64,000 nt of DNA from Macropodus opercularis (GCA_030770545.1 CM061097.1:17502501-17566500), one strand, 5' to 3'. Positions 10,559 through 21,954 are shown, counted from the first letter of the stretch. The notes: generated by a model not told the origin, from the letters alone. Numbers and translations are program-made.

Positions 10559-10742
10559 CTTTTCTCCATAGCTGAGAGGTCAAACGGTTCACTCTTGCAG
10601 TTCGCAGCCACCACCTCTAGCTTGTAGCAGGAGTTTGGGATGTTGGGTTCCAGACTCGTGGAGATGTTGATGATGTTGCCTTTGGCGTTGTACAGCTTCA
10701 GGAAGTCATGGGGTCCTGACTCGGCTGCAGAGTGAAACAGAC
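10559..10742 (-). pseudogene. pde9a-like: PDE9A-like N-terminal exon (copy 1)
   Basis: Open minus-strand block of about 61 codons, with acceptor AATTTTGCAG and donor AAAAG|GTAGGA. The segment KLYNAKGNIINISTSLEPN and the following YKLEVVA align without gaps to the region of human PDE9A running to YKVRPVA before its linker. Codon usage is GC-rich relative to the AT-rich surroundings. No start exon was found in the ~250 bp upstream (10786-11030), which holds repeat-like sequence. With the two exons downstream it forms a collinear but incomplete gene. Confidence 0.55.
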
Positions 10743-11029
10743 CTGCAAAATTGTTTTTACACAATGTAAAATTGTCTGAAGGTCTAGTCATGGCAACTGG
10801 ACTTCTTCTATTTCAAAGAAACGTTTCACCACCTATCCAGGCAGCTTCGTCAGTCTGTGGGAAGTTGGTAGAGACCACAGATTTATCCTCCAGTTTGGTT
10901 TCACTTCACACCTGTAAAGAATGGGTTCGTTATGCGAAAAAAGGGGGCTGAAGGTATTGAGTAGGTGTGAATTCTCAACTACCGTGACTCGTCCTCCAAC
11001 CATAACAGGGTCGTCACGAATTTCAATTT

Positions 11030-11690
11030 AATTCAACTTTATTTATATAGCCCCAATTCACAATATCAGTTATCTCAAGGCACTTTACAAGTAATGTTTA
11101 AGACCTCACACAACTAAACTCAACAAATCCCACATAGAGCAAGCTTTTAATTGTAGCCAATCAATAAATTGTACATTTTAATAGCAGAGAGGAAAAACTC
11201 CCTCTATAGAGGAAGAAACCTCCAGCAGACCCAGGCTCAGTGTGGGCGGCCATCTGCCTTGACCGGTTGGGGTGAGGGGATAGAGAAGAGAGAAACACAA
11301 CCACAACAAAACAAGCAGCAACAGAACACAGGCTGGATGGTTGGACCAGCAACTGAACACTGGAGACACACGGCTCTGAGTCTGACGATACCTGGAGATG
11401 AGAATAGAGAGAGAGACAGAAAGAGAGAAGCACAACTACAGGAGAAAAGACACAAAGTTAGTCACATGTGGTCATGGAGGCATGTTAGCGGATAGAAGAA
11501 ACCGAAAAGAGCTCAGTGAATGAAGGACGTCTCAGCATCTACGTCTATAGCAGCTTAACTAAGAGATGGTTCCGAGTGAACAGAACCATCTCTAACTATA
11601 CGCTTTGTCAAAAAGAAAGGTTTTAAGCCTAGTTTTGAAACTAGAGAGAGTGTCTGCTTCTGAAACCTGGAAGTGATGCAGGTTGCATAT
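11030..11690 (+). repeat. Interspersed teleost-type repeat (copy 1)
   Basis: Begins with AATTCAACTTTATTTATATAG and runs through a purine-rich section. Related to 46414-47060 (same orientation) and 3826-4197 (opposite orientation). Open frames on both strands here come from low-complexity AGAGA/TCTCT tracts and are not genes. Confidence 0.65.
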
Positions 11691-11773
11691 TATCACAAAA
11701 CCAGTCCACACAGGATAAATAAGTGTCCTTCTGATGTTGGGAGTGTCCATACGCATGTTAATGTATATGATAC

Positions 11774-12337
11774 TGTAATGGAAATTTTACTATATGGGTA
11801 TTTTCACTTGTGACAGAACTCTGATTCATATTACTTGATATATTCTCATATGTATCTGTACTAAGCAAAGTAATCATAGAATGAGGTATATACTTGCTTA
11901 CAGAAATATTTTAGAATAGTGAGCCTTCTCTTTCCCATGGGAAAGGGAGCTAGGGAGATACTGTTTAGTTAAATTGTTTTACAGCATGGACCATGGCCAT
12001 GAGAGCATGGCAGAAGAACTTTGATGTACTTTGTTTCTGTTACACTTTCCACCTGGCGCAAGGCAGTGACTGACCCTGAGTTGTGGGCTGATAAGTCTCT
12101 TGTGGACTGTTTTTGTCTTAGACTGAGCTAATGAGAAGATACATCTTTACTCCCTCGCAACGAAGGAGGTATTTAGGTAGGCACGGAGGTAGATGATTTC
12201 AGAACTACACTCAGGCAGGACAGTTTTGCACTGACTCTGTGTACTTCTCTTCTTGCAAGAATTAAAGACAACAGAAAGACAACTTTGATTGGTTTTTGAT
12301 TCATTCACCAGGTTCCTAACAGGTTTTTGCCTCCACA
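11774..12337 (+). mobile_element. Solo LTR, 564 bp, target duplication GATAC
   Basis: TGTAATGG...CTCCACA, flanked by GATAC at 11769-11773 and 12338-12342. The matching place in copy 2 (about 47156-47165) is uninterrupted, i.e. an empty site. ATTAAA at 12261-12266 near the 3' end and a TATTTAGG tract upstream fit a plus-oriented U3-R-U5. Same family as 25487-26049 and 50265-50736, and its U3 matches the end of ERV B (21955-22203). Confidence 0.9.
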
Positions 12338-12463
12338 GATACCATGTATGGTTGGAATACTTGCAATATTGTCTCGTCTCATCATCTATGGCTGTGTATT
12401 TGGCCAGTTAGCAAGTGGTCCTCGTATGGCTAAAATCGTAGAACGTGGGCCACACTACATGGT

Positions 12464-13593
12464 CTACTGCCACTGGATGTATGAGTACCAACTGTTTGAA
12501 GAGACAGCATTGTCAGATAATAGGGAATCTATGTCAAATCCCCACGGTTTCCAGTTAGATTGTTCATACAGTTGTCTCTTGCGTCTTAGCAATGTCTCCT
12601 TATCTGCTCCCTGTGGGTGACTTGTCCGAAGCATCGTGGGGAAAGGTTTTGCAGTGGGACGCACAGATCCACGTGTCCCTCTCGGCAATCCGGACTGCAG
12701 GGTGGTTAGCAATACTTGGTATGGTCCTGTCCAGCGCTTCCGTCTGAGATCCTTCACTACGATCCAGTCCCCAGGCTGGATGTTGTGTAGTTCATCAACT
12801 GCAGGCTCAGGGAGGGCTGCTTCAACCTTGGGGAACATGAGCTTAAGAGTCTGGTTTCGTCATCCATCCCTGTTAAGCTTAGCTTATTTTGAGGAAAAGG
12901 TGTGTTGATCATTCGCATAGGTCGCCCCATGACAATTTCATAAGGACAAAGTCCAGTTGCTTTATGTGGACGACCCGCACAAACATTAAGGCCAACGGTA
13001 AAACTTTAACCCATGACAACTGTCATTCATTTTTGTTTTCAGAGTGTGATTTGCTCTTTGCACTGCACCACCACTTGCTGGATGGTTGGCACAGTGTGTC
13101 TTCAGATTTATCTGCAGGCTCTCTGACACACTTTGTACAACATTATTTACAAAATGTGAGCCATTATCACTACTTAATCTTGAAGGCAAGCCCCACCTTG
13201 GGATCACTTCTCTTAGTAATGCCTGCTACTGAGACAGCAGAAGCATTTCTGATGGGAAACACTGGATCCATTTTGAGAACATGTCTATTATGACTAGGCC
13301 ATATTTGGAACCAGCACATGGAGTCAACTCAATAAAATCCATCATTAAATGTTTAAATGGACCTTACTAACATTATTAGTAGCACAAATTACACATCTTT
13401 TACAAAAGTCTTCAGCATAGGTTGAGAAACCTGGTGCATAAGACAATCTATTTAAAATATCCAACACCCCCCCTTTTGACACATGGTCAGGACCATGAGT
13501 CAATTTGGGGAAGATGGACTTCGGTCGTACTGGGAAACCCTGCTGGTCCACCCAGACGCCCGAGGGGAGTTTAGTAAACCCTTTCTTTTCCAA
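12464..13593 (-). pseudogene. ERV A integrase fragment (copy 1)
   Basis: Minus-strand pieces in order: the zinc-binding HHCC region (HGPDHVSKGG with CKRC, 13593-13345); the catalytic core second half (SDNGSHFVNN then SGGAVQRANHTLK, 13207-12986); and the C-terminal GPY/F domain (PGDWIVVKDLRRKRWTGPYQ, 12838-12700). These are gamma/epsilon-type retroviral integrase signatures; the enzyme joins viral DNA to the host genome. The conserved catalytic Glu, 36 residues after the second Asp, is Gln (13058-13060). About 45 bp present in copy 2 are missing near 13365, removing part of the segment before the first catalytic Asp. A short Env-like tail region may follow to 12464. Confidence 0.75.
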
Positions 13594-14236
13594 GTGTTCA
13601 TAAAGCTAATCAATAAAGTACCGACACAAAATCTAGCAGAAGACGTTAAAACTGCTCCCTCACGGTGTAGGTTCAGACAGGACGGGGTGGAGGCGTCAAA
13701 TATTATCTGTTCCTGTAGACACAGACCTGAGACGTCTACACTAATTACTTCTCTGGTCATCCTTAATATCATCATTAATATCTGCTGAGAACATGTGATG
13801 CATTTTGAAAACGATAGACTTATTGATCTAATTATTACATGTCTGATGTCGTTTCTTTTCCTATGGAATCTGAAAAACTCTCACTGCTCCTAATGCTTCT
13901 TCTTTGGCCTGTGGGACATAAAGAAAACTTCTGGATGTGAAACTACTCTTACACTCTACATTAGTCACTGTGACAGAGTTTGTCCTGTATGTTCTGATAA
14001 TGACTTCATGCATCCTCTAGATGTTCCTGTGCTTAATATTCCTGTGGTGTGAATTTCAACAGTTCCGAGTTTTACCTTCCATCCTTTGAAGAGTCAGCAG
14101 CTGCTCATCCATCACCCAGTTCACTGCAGACCAACACCTTCCAGTTTTCACTCAGCATTTGGTTCTTTTGTCTTGATTCTGGTGCCTGTAATCAGTAGTA
14201 TTAGTCTGAGTCTTGGTCCAAGTCCTGCACAGAGGT
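13594..14236. other. Non-coding stretch, shared with copy 2
   Basis: No recognisable gene. Homologous to 49323-49978. At 13606 copy 1 lacks the ~850 bp found in copy 2 (48470-49322). Confidence 0.5.
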
Positions 14237-14395
14237 CAGAGAGTCTTTTCTTTCTCCACCTCAGAGTTTTCCTGCAGCTGGTTAGTTGTTAGGCTGGTCT
14301 GAGATTCCTGTAGCGGTGACGTCTCCTTGATGAATCTCTTTCCCTGCCTTGTTCTTTTCTTGCCAACTTCCTCTTTTCCCGCTTCAACCTTTTCT
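14237..14395 (-). CDS. Possible lysine-rich terminal exon (copy 1)
   Basis: On the minus strand a TTTTTAG acceptor-like site precedes about 52 open codons, rich in Lys, Glu, Gln and Ser/Thr, ending at TGA (14237-14239). The block contains GKKRTRQGKRFIKE. The frame is conserved in copy 2 (49979-50138) with a few substitutions and no new stops. It resembles a disordered basic C-terminus. I do not recognise the protein. It may belong to a minus-strand gene starting at the 28.1-kb first exon, but nothing proves the link. Confidence 0.3.
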
Positions 14396-15277
14396 CTAAA
14401 AACACTACATGGATGACATGAAATACATGAATAGTATGATATTTGTGTACGTGGTGCCAAAGTTGAACATCCTGTCTGCAGTCAGTCAGTCACATCCTGT
14501 AAGAACTAATATGTCATTTCTCTGTTTTTGTTCGTAGACTCACTTGGATAGATGCTTTAAGTAATTTTCAACCACACACACACATTTCCACAGACTCTGA
14601 TGTTTCCATCCCACTGGTTGGATCTCAACATTCACACATTACCTTTGAATAATTGTCTTCTGAGCAACGTATCTACTGTAAACTAGATACTGAAGAAATC
14701 ATCACAGAGCTCAAACCTATTCTCCTCCCATTATTAGAAATATCAGATTTTATCTCAATCACACACAAATTATTTCCCAGCTCTCCTATTTCTGGGTGAT
14801 CTCTGTTCTTCTTAAACAGTCAAACAAACAAACAAACAAACTACACAAAACAAGGACACAAATAGTTACATGTAATAAGTAGACACACATCGGTTGCTTC
14901 AGAACTTAGCTCACAAGTTCTGGCAGAACTACAAAAGACATCAAAACATGCAGAGAAACTCCACATCTGCTGTTTTTGTACTGTTACAAGTCAAAAAGAT
15001 ATCAAATCCTTATGAGCATGACATTTTTTAATCTAGCAAACTCCTAAATTGAAACATATCAGCTAAACACAGCTATGTTGTATATGGAGTCTTTTGTAAA
15101 ACATTTCTAGAACTTCAACAAGAACCTCTAAGTATCTGCATATGAAACACTACTTGTTTAGGTAATAAATCAGCTCCCAATGATGCAATTAACAATTAAC
15201 AGGCTTGTGCTGGGTTCAAATGGATTTGGATCAGATGGTTTATTTCACCTACTGTCAAAACAAGTGAAATTGTTGCT
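14396..15277. other. Non-coding stretch, shared with copy 2
   Basis: Homologous to 50139-51440, apart from the solo LTR there. It contains a (CAAA)n tract near 14820-14840. 15076-15230 recurs at 22205-22360, so the boundary of the ERV B block was duplicated on both sides. Confidence 0.5.
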
Positions 15278-16049
15278 CAGGAGGATTAATGGACCAAGGG
15301 AGTAATGATCAAAACTAGGAGTAAGTGCAACACCCCAATCTTTCCAAAGAAAGCCAAACACCAATGACTATGAGCTAGAGCATGACTCATTAATGCAATA
15401 GTACAGGAAGAACATCTTATTGTATCTTACAGTGTAATCTCTACAGTAGAGCAGCTTAGTGGTGAAAAGAGGCTCATAGCACCATCTCAGGTAAAAGCTG
15501 TTAGAAAAGCTCCAAAACCACTAACTGTGGGACAGATGTTGTCATTTTTGGGGATGGCTGGTTACAGCAGACCCTGGATATGTGACTATGCTATGACAGC
15601 AGCTCCTTTATGAAACGTGAGAAGAGCAGCTGGACAAAAGAATCATTCAGACTCACTAGTTAAAGTTAAACGAGCATTTCAAAAAAAGAGACCTGCAGAC
15701 TGCTCCAGCTTTAGCCAATCCTGACTATACGACACCATTTCACCTTTATGTGGCTGAAAGACAAAACTGTGCTGATGCAAGACTCCCCCACAGGGAAACA
15801 GCCGATAGCCTATTACAGCACCAGGCTTGATAACATTGAGGAGGGACTGCATCCCTGCTGCCAGGGATTGGACGCAGCAGCATTTACCAATAAGTAAGCA
15901 TCAGTTCTAACAATGGGTCACCCTGTGACATTGTATGTATCTCACCAACTGCATGCTATGCTAACTAGTCCTTGATTTCTTGTTACACAGGCCAGAAGGA
16001 CTGGTTATGCAGTGTTACTATCAGGACAAGAACAAACTGTGCAGCGGTG
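15278..16049 (+). pseudogene. Degenerate ERV pol fragment, second copy
   Basis: Near-identical to 5145-5917, including the LSFLGMAGYSRPWICDYA block and the same stops. It is oriented opposite to ERV B, which starts 300 bp further on, so it is a separate piece and not part of that provirus. Confidence 0.6.
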
Positions 16050-16363
16050 CACCACAATAAATCCCACATGACTGCATACAAGAAACAGATGTGATAGATT
16101 GAATAATGTTGTGGACAGATAAGTTTTATTAGGAGTTTTATGTTTACAATGTTGGCAAAATATTTTCTGTTTGTTTGTGCCAATATCAGTTCGGACCACA
16201 TTAGATGTAAGTGACCAGTGAAGGGAACACAGCATTCGAAGTTACGGGTGACTTTGAAGGTCGCACCGCACACCTTTCTTCACTCATTACACACGTGAGC
16301 TGATGAAAGGTTGTTGTGCGTCATATCAATTCTTCCCTTTTCAGGGCGCTTACACAGACACAT
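16050..16363. other. Unassigned stretch between pol fragment and ERV B
   Basis: No gene seen. ERV B would be expected to have env and a 3' LTR here on the minus strand; neither is recognisable, so that end of the provirus is deleted or rearranged. Confidence 0.5.
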
Positions 16364-17599
16364 TTATGCAAGTATGAGAGAATTTGTGACCTTCACTGCC
16401 GTATGCGTAGTCAGTAGCACCTGGAAGGGTCCAACCCACTTGCGTGCCTTCCAGTGTTTAGGGCGATGTTCTCGTACCACAATCCAGTCGCCTGGTTCCA
16501 GAGAGTGTAGTGGCCCTTGTGCTGGAACTGGTAAAGCTGCTGTCACCTGCTGAGAGATCTGAGAGAGAACGGCAGACAAAGACTTACAGTACTGTAACAT
16601 GTCATCTTGTCAAGTCAAGTGGATGGTAACGGCCTCTCAGTGGGATCTATTCCCATGTGTGGGTTCTTTCCAAACAGGATCTCAAAAGGACTTAAATTCC
16701 CCCTACACCTTTGTCTCATTCTCATGTACATCATCACCACTGGTAATGCTTGTATCCATGTGAGTCCTGTCTCAGCACAACATTTAGCCAATTTGCATTT
16801 CAGGCTACCATTTTCTCGCTCTATAGCCCCTCCACTGGCAGGATGGTAGCACAGTGTCTTCTTATGTCGGTGCCTAAAAAGGAACCTATTTGGTCAATAG
16901 CTTCGTTCACAAAATGTGATCCATTGTCACTAAATCCTCTCTGGAATGCCCCATCGGGGAAGTATTTTAGTTTCAGTTGCCCACTGTGCCACTAGAGGCA
17001 TGTTTTACTGGTAACACTTCAATCCATTTAGAACCACATGTCTACAATGGTGAGACAATACTTCTTTCCCTGACATGGAGTGAGTTCAATGAAATCCATC
17101 ATTATGTGTTCAAATGATCTGGTCGGCTGTGGATGTGCTGCTAACGGTTGGTGTTGCTTACGACCTGTGTTGTGTGTATTAAATAAATGCGAAACCCTTT
17201 TGTAAACCAGTGCTGAGTTAACGCTTTCACCATCCCTCCCTTTGACACATGATCCAAGCCATGTGTCAACTTAGCAAAATGAGGAAAAAAGTGTTTAAGC
17301 AAACACGGTTTACCATCAGGTCCCCACCACAAATCATCACGCAACTCAGCTCCACACGTCTTCCACTGAGTCTGTTCCTGTGGAGTTGAAAAAGATTGAA
17401 GCGCAGAGAGAGAGTCAGGTGGAACAGAGGAGGTGATGGAAACAGCTGTAAGAGGGAGGGGTAGAAGTGAGGCTGCCTTAGCAGCTGCATCCGCCCTACG
17501 GTTACCTGAGGACACAGAGTCAGTTCCCGTCGTATGAGCAGTGCACTTGCAGACAGCAACGTGTTTAGGTAAAAGGATAGCCTCTAAGAGGTCAGACAC
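16364..17599 (-). pseudogene. ERV B RNase H end and integrase
   Basis: From 17599 downward: the RNase H C-terminus (HTTGTDSVSSGNRRADAAAKA), then the integrase zinc domain (LTHGLDHVSKGG, about 17270-17230). The core's first catalytic Asp region (IMMDFIELTPCQGKKYC then TIVDM) lies near 17110-17040. The DNG block and following sequence (17040-16620) are scattered over frames. The C-terminal domain (PGDWIVVREHRPKHW, then VGPFQVLLTT) is at 16530-16390. Integrase would insert viral DNA into the genome; here it is disrupted by frameshifts. Confidence 0.7.
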
Positions 17600-18703
17600 C
17601 TTGTCCCGATGTGAAGTGGGCTGTCCGTCTGATTTAAGGAAGTTTCTGGGTTTCCAAAGTCATTTGTTACACTCAAAGCGTATTTAGAATAAACCCAAAT
17701 AGTGACAGTTTTGTCTTTTGCCAATTTACAAGCTTCAGTGAGTGCTACCAGCTCTGCCACTTGTGCAGAGAGGTGAGATGGCAGGGGGCCGGATTGGAGA
17801 ACGTCGTGCTCTGTGCAAACTGCATAGCCCACACGAGGAGCCAGTATCAGGGTCCCTGGATGAAGAGCCATCTGTGAAAAGCACAAGATCAGGGTTAGTC
17901 AAAGGAGTCTCCTGTAGGTCAGGTCTTGGTGAACACACCTGCTGAAGAGAAGCAACACAGTCATGAGGTTCACCATCGTCAGGGGTGGGCAGCAAAGTAG
18001 CTGGATTCAGGATAGTGCAACGTTTAACTGTAATGTTAGGCATGTCCAACAGGACTGTGTGGTATCGTAACCACCGAGCGGCCGACAAATGAGATGTTTT
18101 CTGTTCAAGCAGAATTAGAGAAACAGAATGAGGAACCATCAACACAAGACCAGAATATCCAACGATGTCTCTGGAGGCCAACACGGCCTTTTCAGCGGCT
18201 GCCACCGCTCTCAGGCAGCGAGGGAGTCCGGCTGCCACATGATCAAGTTTAGCAGAGAAATAAGCTACTGGTCTTAATTTCCCACCATGCTTTTGTAGCA
18301 GGACAGACACCATGCACCTGTCTTTTTCATCCACCATCTGAACAAACAGTTGGGTAGGATCAGGAAGACCCAAAGTTGGTGCAGTCTGTAAAGTGAGCTT
18401 TAAGTTTACAAAAGCTGTCTCTGCCTCAGGAGTCCAGTGAACTTTGTCATGAGATTGCAGTGATTTTCCATGAATGAGTTCACTCAGAGGTGCTTCAAGA
18501 ACAGAATAAGTAGGAATAAAGTTTCGACAATATGAACACATTCCCAGGAAAGACATCATCTGTCGCCTTGGGATGGTCTGAATAGCTTCAATTTTAGGAG
18601 AGAGAGATTTGCCAGCTGCTGTGATAACATGTCCCAAGAAAGTTACTTCCTCTTGGATGAACTGTAGTTTAGACAAACTAACTTTGTGGCCCTCAGCTGT
18701 CAC
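17584..18703 (-). pseudogene. ERV B RT connection and RNase H start
   Basis: Long frame 18703-17735 with the connection domain (FLGHVITAAGKSLSPKIEAI, MMSFLGMCSYCRNFIPTYS) and RNase H block LVLFTDGSSSRD, whose Asp is the first catalytic residue. A frameshift near 17860 moves reading to 17886-17584, with AELVALTEACKLAKDKT (catalytic Glu) followed by VYSKYAL. In working enzymes that last block has Asp in the place of Tyr (codon 17689-17691). RNase H removes RNA from RNA:DNA hybrids during reverse transcription. Confidence 0.75.
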
Positions 18704-19418
18704 TGTGTCTCTTTCACACTGGTCCTTGTGGGGCTGCAGATAATGATATCATCCACATATTGCAACAAAGCAATTCCTGGCATGAGAGAAAGATGTTCGA
18801 GACTGCGTCTCAATGCCTCATTGAAAATTGTACCCCTGACAAAGTCTGGTCCATGTCCACATGGACACACAAACCAGATGTGACTGTCTGGATGAACAGG
18901 GACACTGAAAAAATGGTAAATGGTAAATGGTAAATGGTCTGCATTTGTATAGCGCTTTTCTAACTATCGGTAATCCAAGCACTTTGACACTGTGTCACAT
19001 TCACCCATTCACACACACATTCACAGACCGGTGGCAGAGCTGCTATGCAGCTTAAACTGACACACCGGGGGCAACTTGGGGTTCAGTGTCTTGCCCAGGG
19101 ACACTTCGGCACATGACTGGAGGAAGCCTAGTCAACAATGGAAAACCATTTAGCATCAGGAGGAACCTGTGATAACAAAGTGTAAGGATTAGGCCCATTA
19201 TTGGCTCTGGGTTGAACTGCAGCATTTACTGCCTGCAGATCCTGCACAAATCTCCATTCAGTGGGTCGACCTTTGTCTCTGACTTTCTTCACAGGAAAGA
19301 TAGGTGAGCAGCAGGGGCTGTAGTCACATGGTACGATAACGCCTGCTCCTGTCAGTGAGTTAAACACTGGAGCTATGCCGTCTATGGCCTCCTGTCTGAG
19401 TGGATACTGTCTGCACAT
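18686..19418 (-). pseudogene. ERV B reverse transcriptase fingers and palm, split by insertion
   Basis: First part 19418-19128: QYPLRQEAIDGIAPVFNSL, VIVPCDYSPCCSPIFPVKK, WRFVQDLQAVN and KWFSIVD (first catalytic Asp). The frame is then cut by a SINE-like insertion (about 18912-19126). It resumes with SVPVHPDSHIWFVCPCG and the YVDD active site at 18748-18759 (LLQYVDDIII), then hits TGA about 50 bp later where the connection frame takes over. RT copies viral RNA into DNA. Interrupted and not translatable as one protein. Confidence 0.8.
18912..19126. mobile_element. SINE-like insertion in ERV B RT
   Basis: About 210 bp beginning with TGGTAAATGG repeats and CTGCATTTGTATAGCGCTTT, ending with the TGTCTTGCCCAGGGACACTT motif. 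It is a short repeat type common in fish genomes, but I cannot give its family name. No clear target duplication is seen. It sits inside an otherwise continuous RT reading frame. Confidence 0.6.
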
Positions 19419-19985
19419 GGCCTGTATGTGGTTTTAGGCGTAACCACAACTGGTTCACAGTTACGGATCAGGACCACATCGTATTTGTGTCTGGCACTTC
19501 TGCCTTCTGCCACTTCTGTGTTCGCATCTGAGGTGACCTTCAATCCCTCTGGGGATGAGGTCAGAGAAATGCCCAGTTTGATCATTAGATCTCTCCCTAG
19601 CAAATTTATGGGGCACAAATCAGAAAACATGAAAGCCTGCTTGAATGTGGTACCGTCTGGAGTAAGACATGTCAAAGGTTTGGTTAAAATTATTTTACTG
19701 TTACACCCGAAGCCCCAACACTATAAACATAATTCCCACTCATTCTTGGTGCAGTTTTAAGGCTTAAGGACGTCATCACAGAGCGTGTAGCTCCACTGTC
19801 TACAAGAAAAGTTATTTGTCCCCATTTATTGTTAAAACCATTTCTGGACATTGCATGTGTGGTTCAGTCAGGTGCACATAGATGCCTTGTGGTGTTTTCA
19901 TTCTACTTTCTAAATTCATCAAACATTCCAAAATGTGTGTGTGTGTGTGTGTGTCAGTGCAATCACCTCCCTCCTCAGCCTCAGC
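19380..19985 (-). pseudogene. ERV B protease
   Basis: The aspartic protease active site reads FLVDSGATRS on the minus strand (Asp codon 19798-19800). The C-terminal part with NLLGRDLMIKLG, the conserved G-R-D block, follows in the frame 19675-19382. A (TG)n microsatellite (19934-19954) lies between gag and protease and probably shifts the frame. Retroviral protease cleaves the Gag-Pol polyprotein. No single open frame covers it. Confidence 0.75.
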
Positions 19986-21637
19986 TACACCGTCACCGGT
20001 TCCCCACCCGTCAGTCTGCCCCTGCAGAAACATTCTGCATTCCTTGCAGTACGGACACCAGTGGATTGGCAGTTTTGAGCCCAATGTCCTTCTTCACCGC
20101 ACTTAAAGCATGCTGTCGATTGTCCGGTTCCTCGGCCATGTCCTTGTTGGCCTGCGTGACCTCGTCCTCCTCTGGTGTAGCCTCTTCCCCGACCGCGGTT
20201 CTGTTGTGCGACTGCCTGATACATGGTTAGAGCTGCCAGATGTAACTCTTTTCTGTCTTTATTCTCCTTTTCTTCTTTCTGTCGCAACAGTTGCTGGAAA
20301 GCATGATCTGCATGACGTCGATCGTTCTCTAATCTCGCTCCAGTATCAGCACCGATGCAGGTCTGACGGGTCAGCTTTGCCACTTCGGGTAAAAGGCCCT
20401 TCAGGAAATAGTCAGTTAGGTGCATTTCCCAGGCACCGGGGTTATCGCCAGGCTGATCAGGTGGGACCATTCCCCCGTGTCTGATGAATGCCTCCTTTAG
20501 GCGATGTAGGAAATCATCCACAGATTCTCCGTCTTGTTGTCTGCAGCTCGTGACTTTCCCAATGTTCATTCTGACAGGGAATGCAAGTTTTTTGCTTCTC
20601 TCTACTGCAGCATGGTACAGGTCGTTGGCCTCATCAGTCCATGTTGGTGCGACACTGCGGATGTGGGAATCTGGCAGACGTTCGTTAAGTTTGTACATCT
20701 CTCCTGGCTTGAATTTAAATGTCAGCAGCAGGCGGAATCCAGCACCTGTTGGGCGAAACTCTCTGCAGAAATCACCAAGGGCATCGGAAAAGTCTGTACC
20801 GGACAGATATGGATCAGGCAGATTCTGTCCAGCATTTCTGACATCATCGTCCATCCAGGGGCGGAACACAAGCTGTGTTCCTTGTGGCCCTGCGACCTCT
20901 ACCATAGGCATGGTCATAACTGAACCAGTGTTGGCCTGTCTGGTTCTTTTCACAATCGGGCTGAAGTGTCGGCCGTCCACACCTGTGTCTGCAGTGGAAC
21001 CTGCTCCTCCTGCAGCTCCGTGCACTTCTTTTGTGGTTGAATCAGGAGCAGGGTGTGAGGTGAACAGGCCTTGAAGTTGCTGTAGTTGTAGTAATAACGG
21101 ACTTTGAAGCAGCTGTGGTTGTTGTTGCGGTTGCAGGACAGAACGGGTCTGGTTGCTGTTGTTGTTGTTGTTGTTGTTGAGGTTGCAGGACAGACGGGCA
21201 GGAATCCAGGTCTGGCTCCAGCTTCAGAGCAGTGATCTGCGGATAAAGAGAAGACGCACTGGGACAGTATGGTGGTGGCTGTTTGCAGGGTGAAGAATGA
21301 TTCTCTGTTCTACCGTAGTCATTTCCTTTTGCAATCGTTTTCTCTCTCTAGTTTCAGCTTCATTTTTCCATTGTTGCTAACATTTTCTATGCTTTTCCAC
21401 ATTATCTAAATCTTTTGGCTTCAAAATGTTTATTTTTCTCAACCTTTGTTCGTCTTCTTTCAGTTTGTCACCCAAAATGTCAATTTGATTCATCTTTAAT
21501 GACCCACCCTCTGGGAACCCATATTGTTTTGTCCACACAGAAAGACAACTGACACTATCGTCTCCATATTTCCTCCTCATGATATCCACACTGGGACCCT
21601 GTGGCTCCAAGCCAGCTGTACCATAACTGCTCCCCAT
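19985..21637 (-). CDS. gag: ERV B gag (matrix, capsid, nucleocapsid)
   Basis: Two frames. 21637-21377 starts MGSSYGTAG, a Met-Gly start as used for N-myristoylation, with a matrix-like WTKQYGFPEGG. 21025-19985 (346 codons) carries capsid: FRPTGAGFRLLLTFKFKPGE, AEVERSKKLAFP-type helical segments, and a coiled basic end with RQKEEKENKDRKELH. It finishes with a CCHC zinc knuckle, CFKCGEEGHWAQNC. The layout matches gammaretrovirus-like Gag. Between the two frames lies a Gln/Asn-coding GTT repeat (about 21151-21180) and a frame break. Gag would assemble the particle and package RNA. Confidence 0.7.
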
Positions 21638-21954
21638 GGTGCAGCAATACGCGTAGTTGTACAGTCACAGACGTCTCTGCGAAAGTTCGATGTCAAATTA
21701 ATGTGTTCACTGACTAACACTCATATCAGCGCCATATTATAGTGTTTAACACTTTCCCCAGGACATATGAGAAGCAAATATATCAACGATTCACCAGGTT
21801 TCCCGGTTGTGGGTAATTTTGAGTTCGTAGGATCCGTTCGATGGAGATCAGAGGTGATGCCTTAGGACCTCCGTCTCACTTTGTTTTTGTAGAGGTTGAG
21901 GCTGAGCTGCGCTCAGGGCGACGTCTTTCCACCGTCAGCGACCCCTCCGACGAA

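Noticed and set aside
11161..11495. Open frames in the AGAGA/TCTCT tract (also 3902-4189 and 46545-46913)
   Set aside because: Low-complexity frames open on both strands inside an interspersed repeat; hydrophobic look comes from TCTCT and CTGTT codons.
12327..12620. Plus-strand frames over 12327-13293 and 47457-48119
   Set aside because: Antisense of the retroviral integrase blocks, which carry the recognisable motifs.
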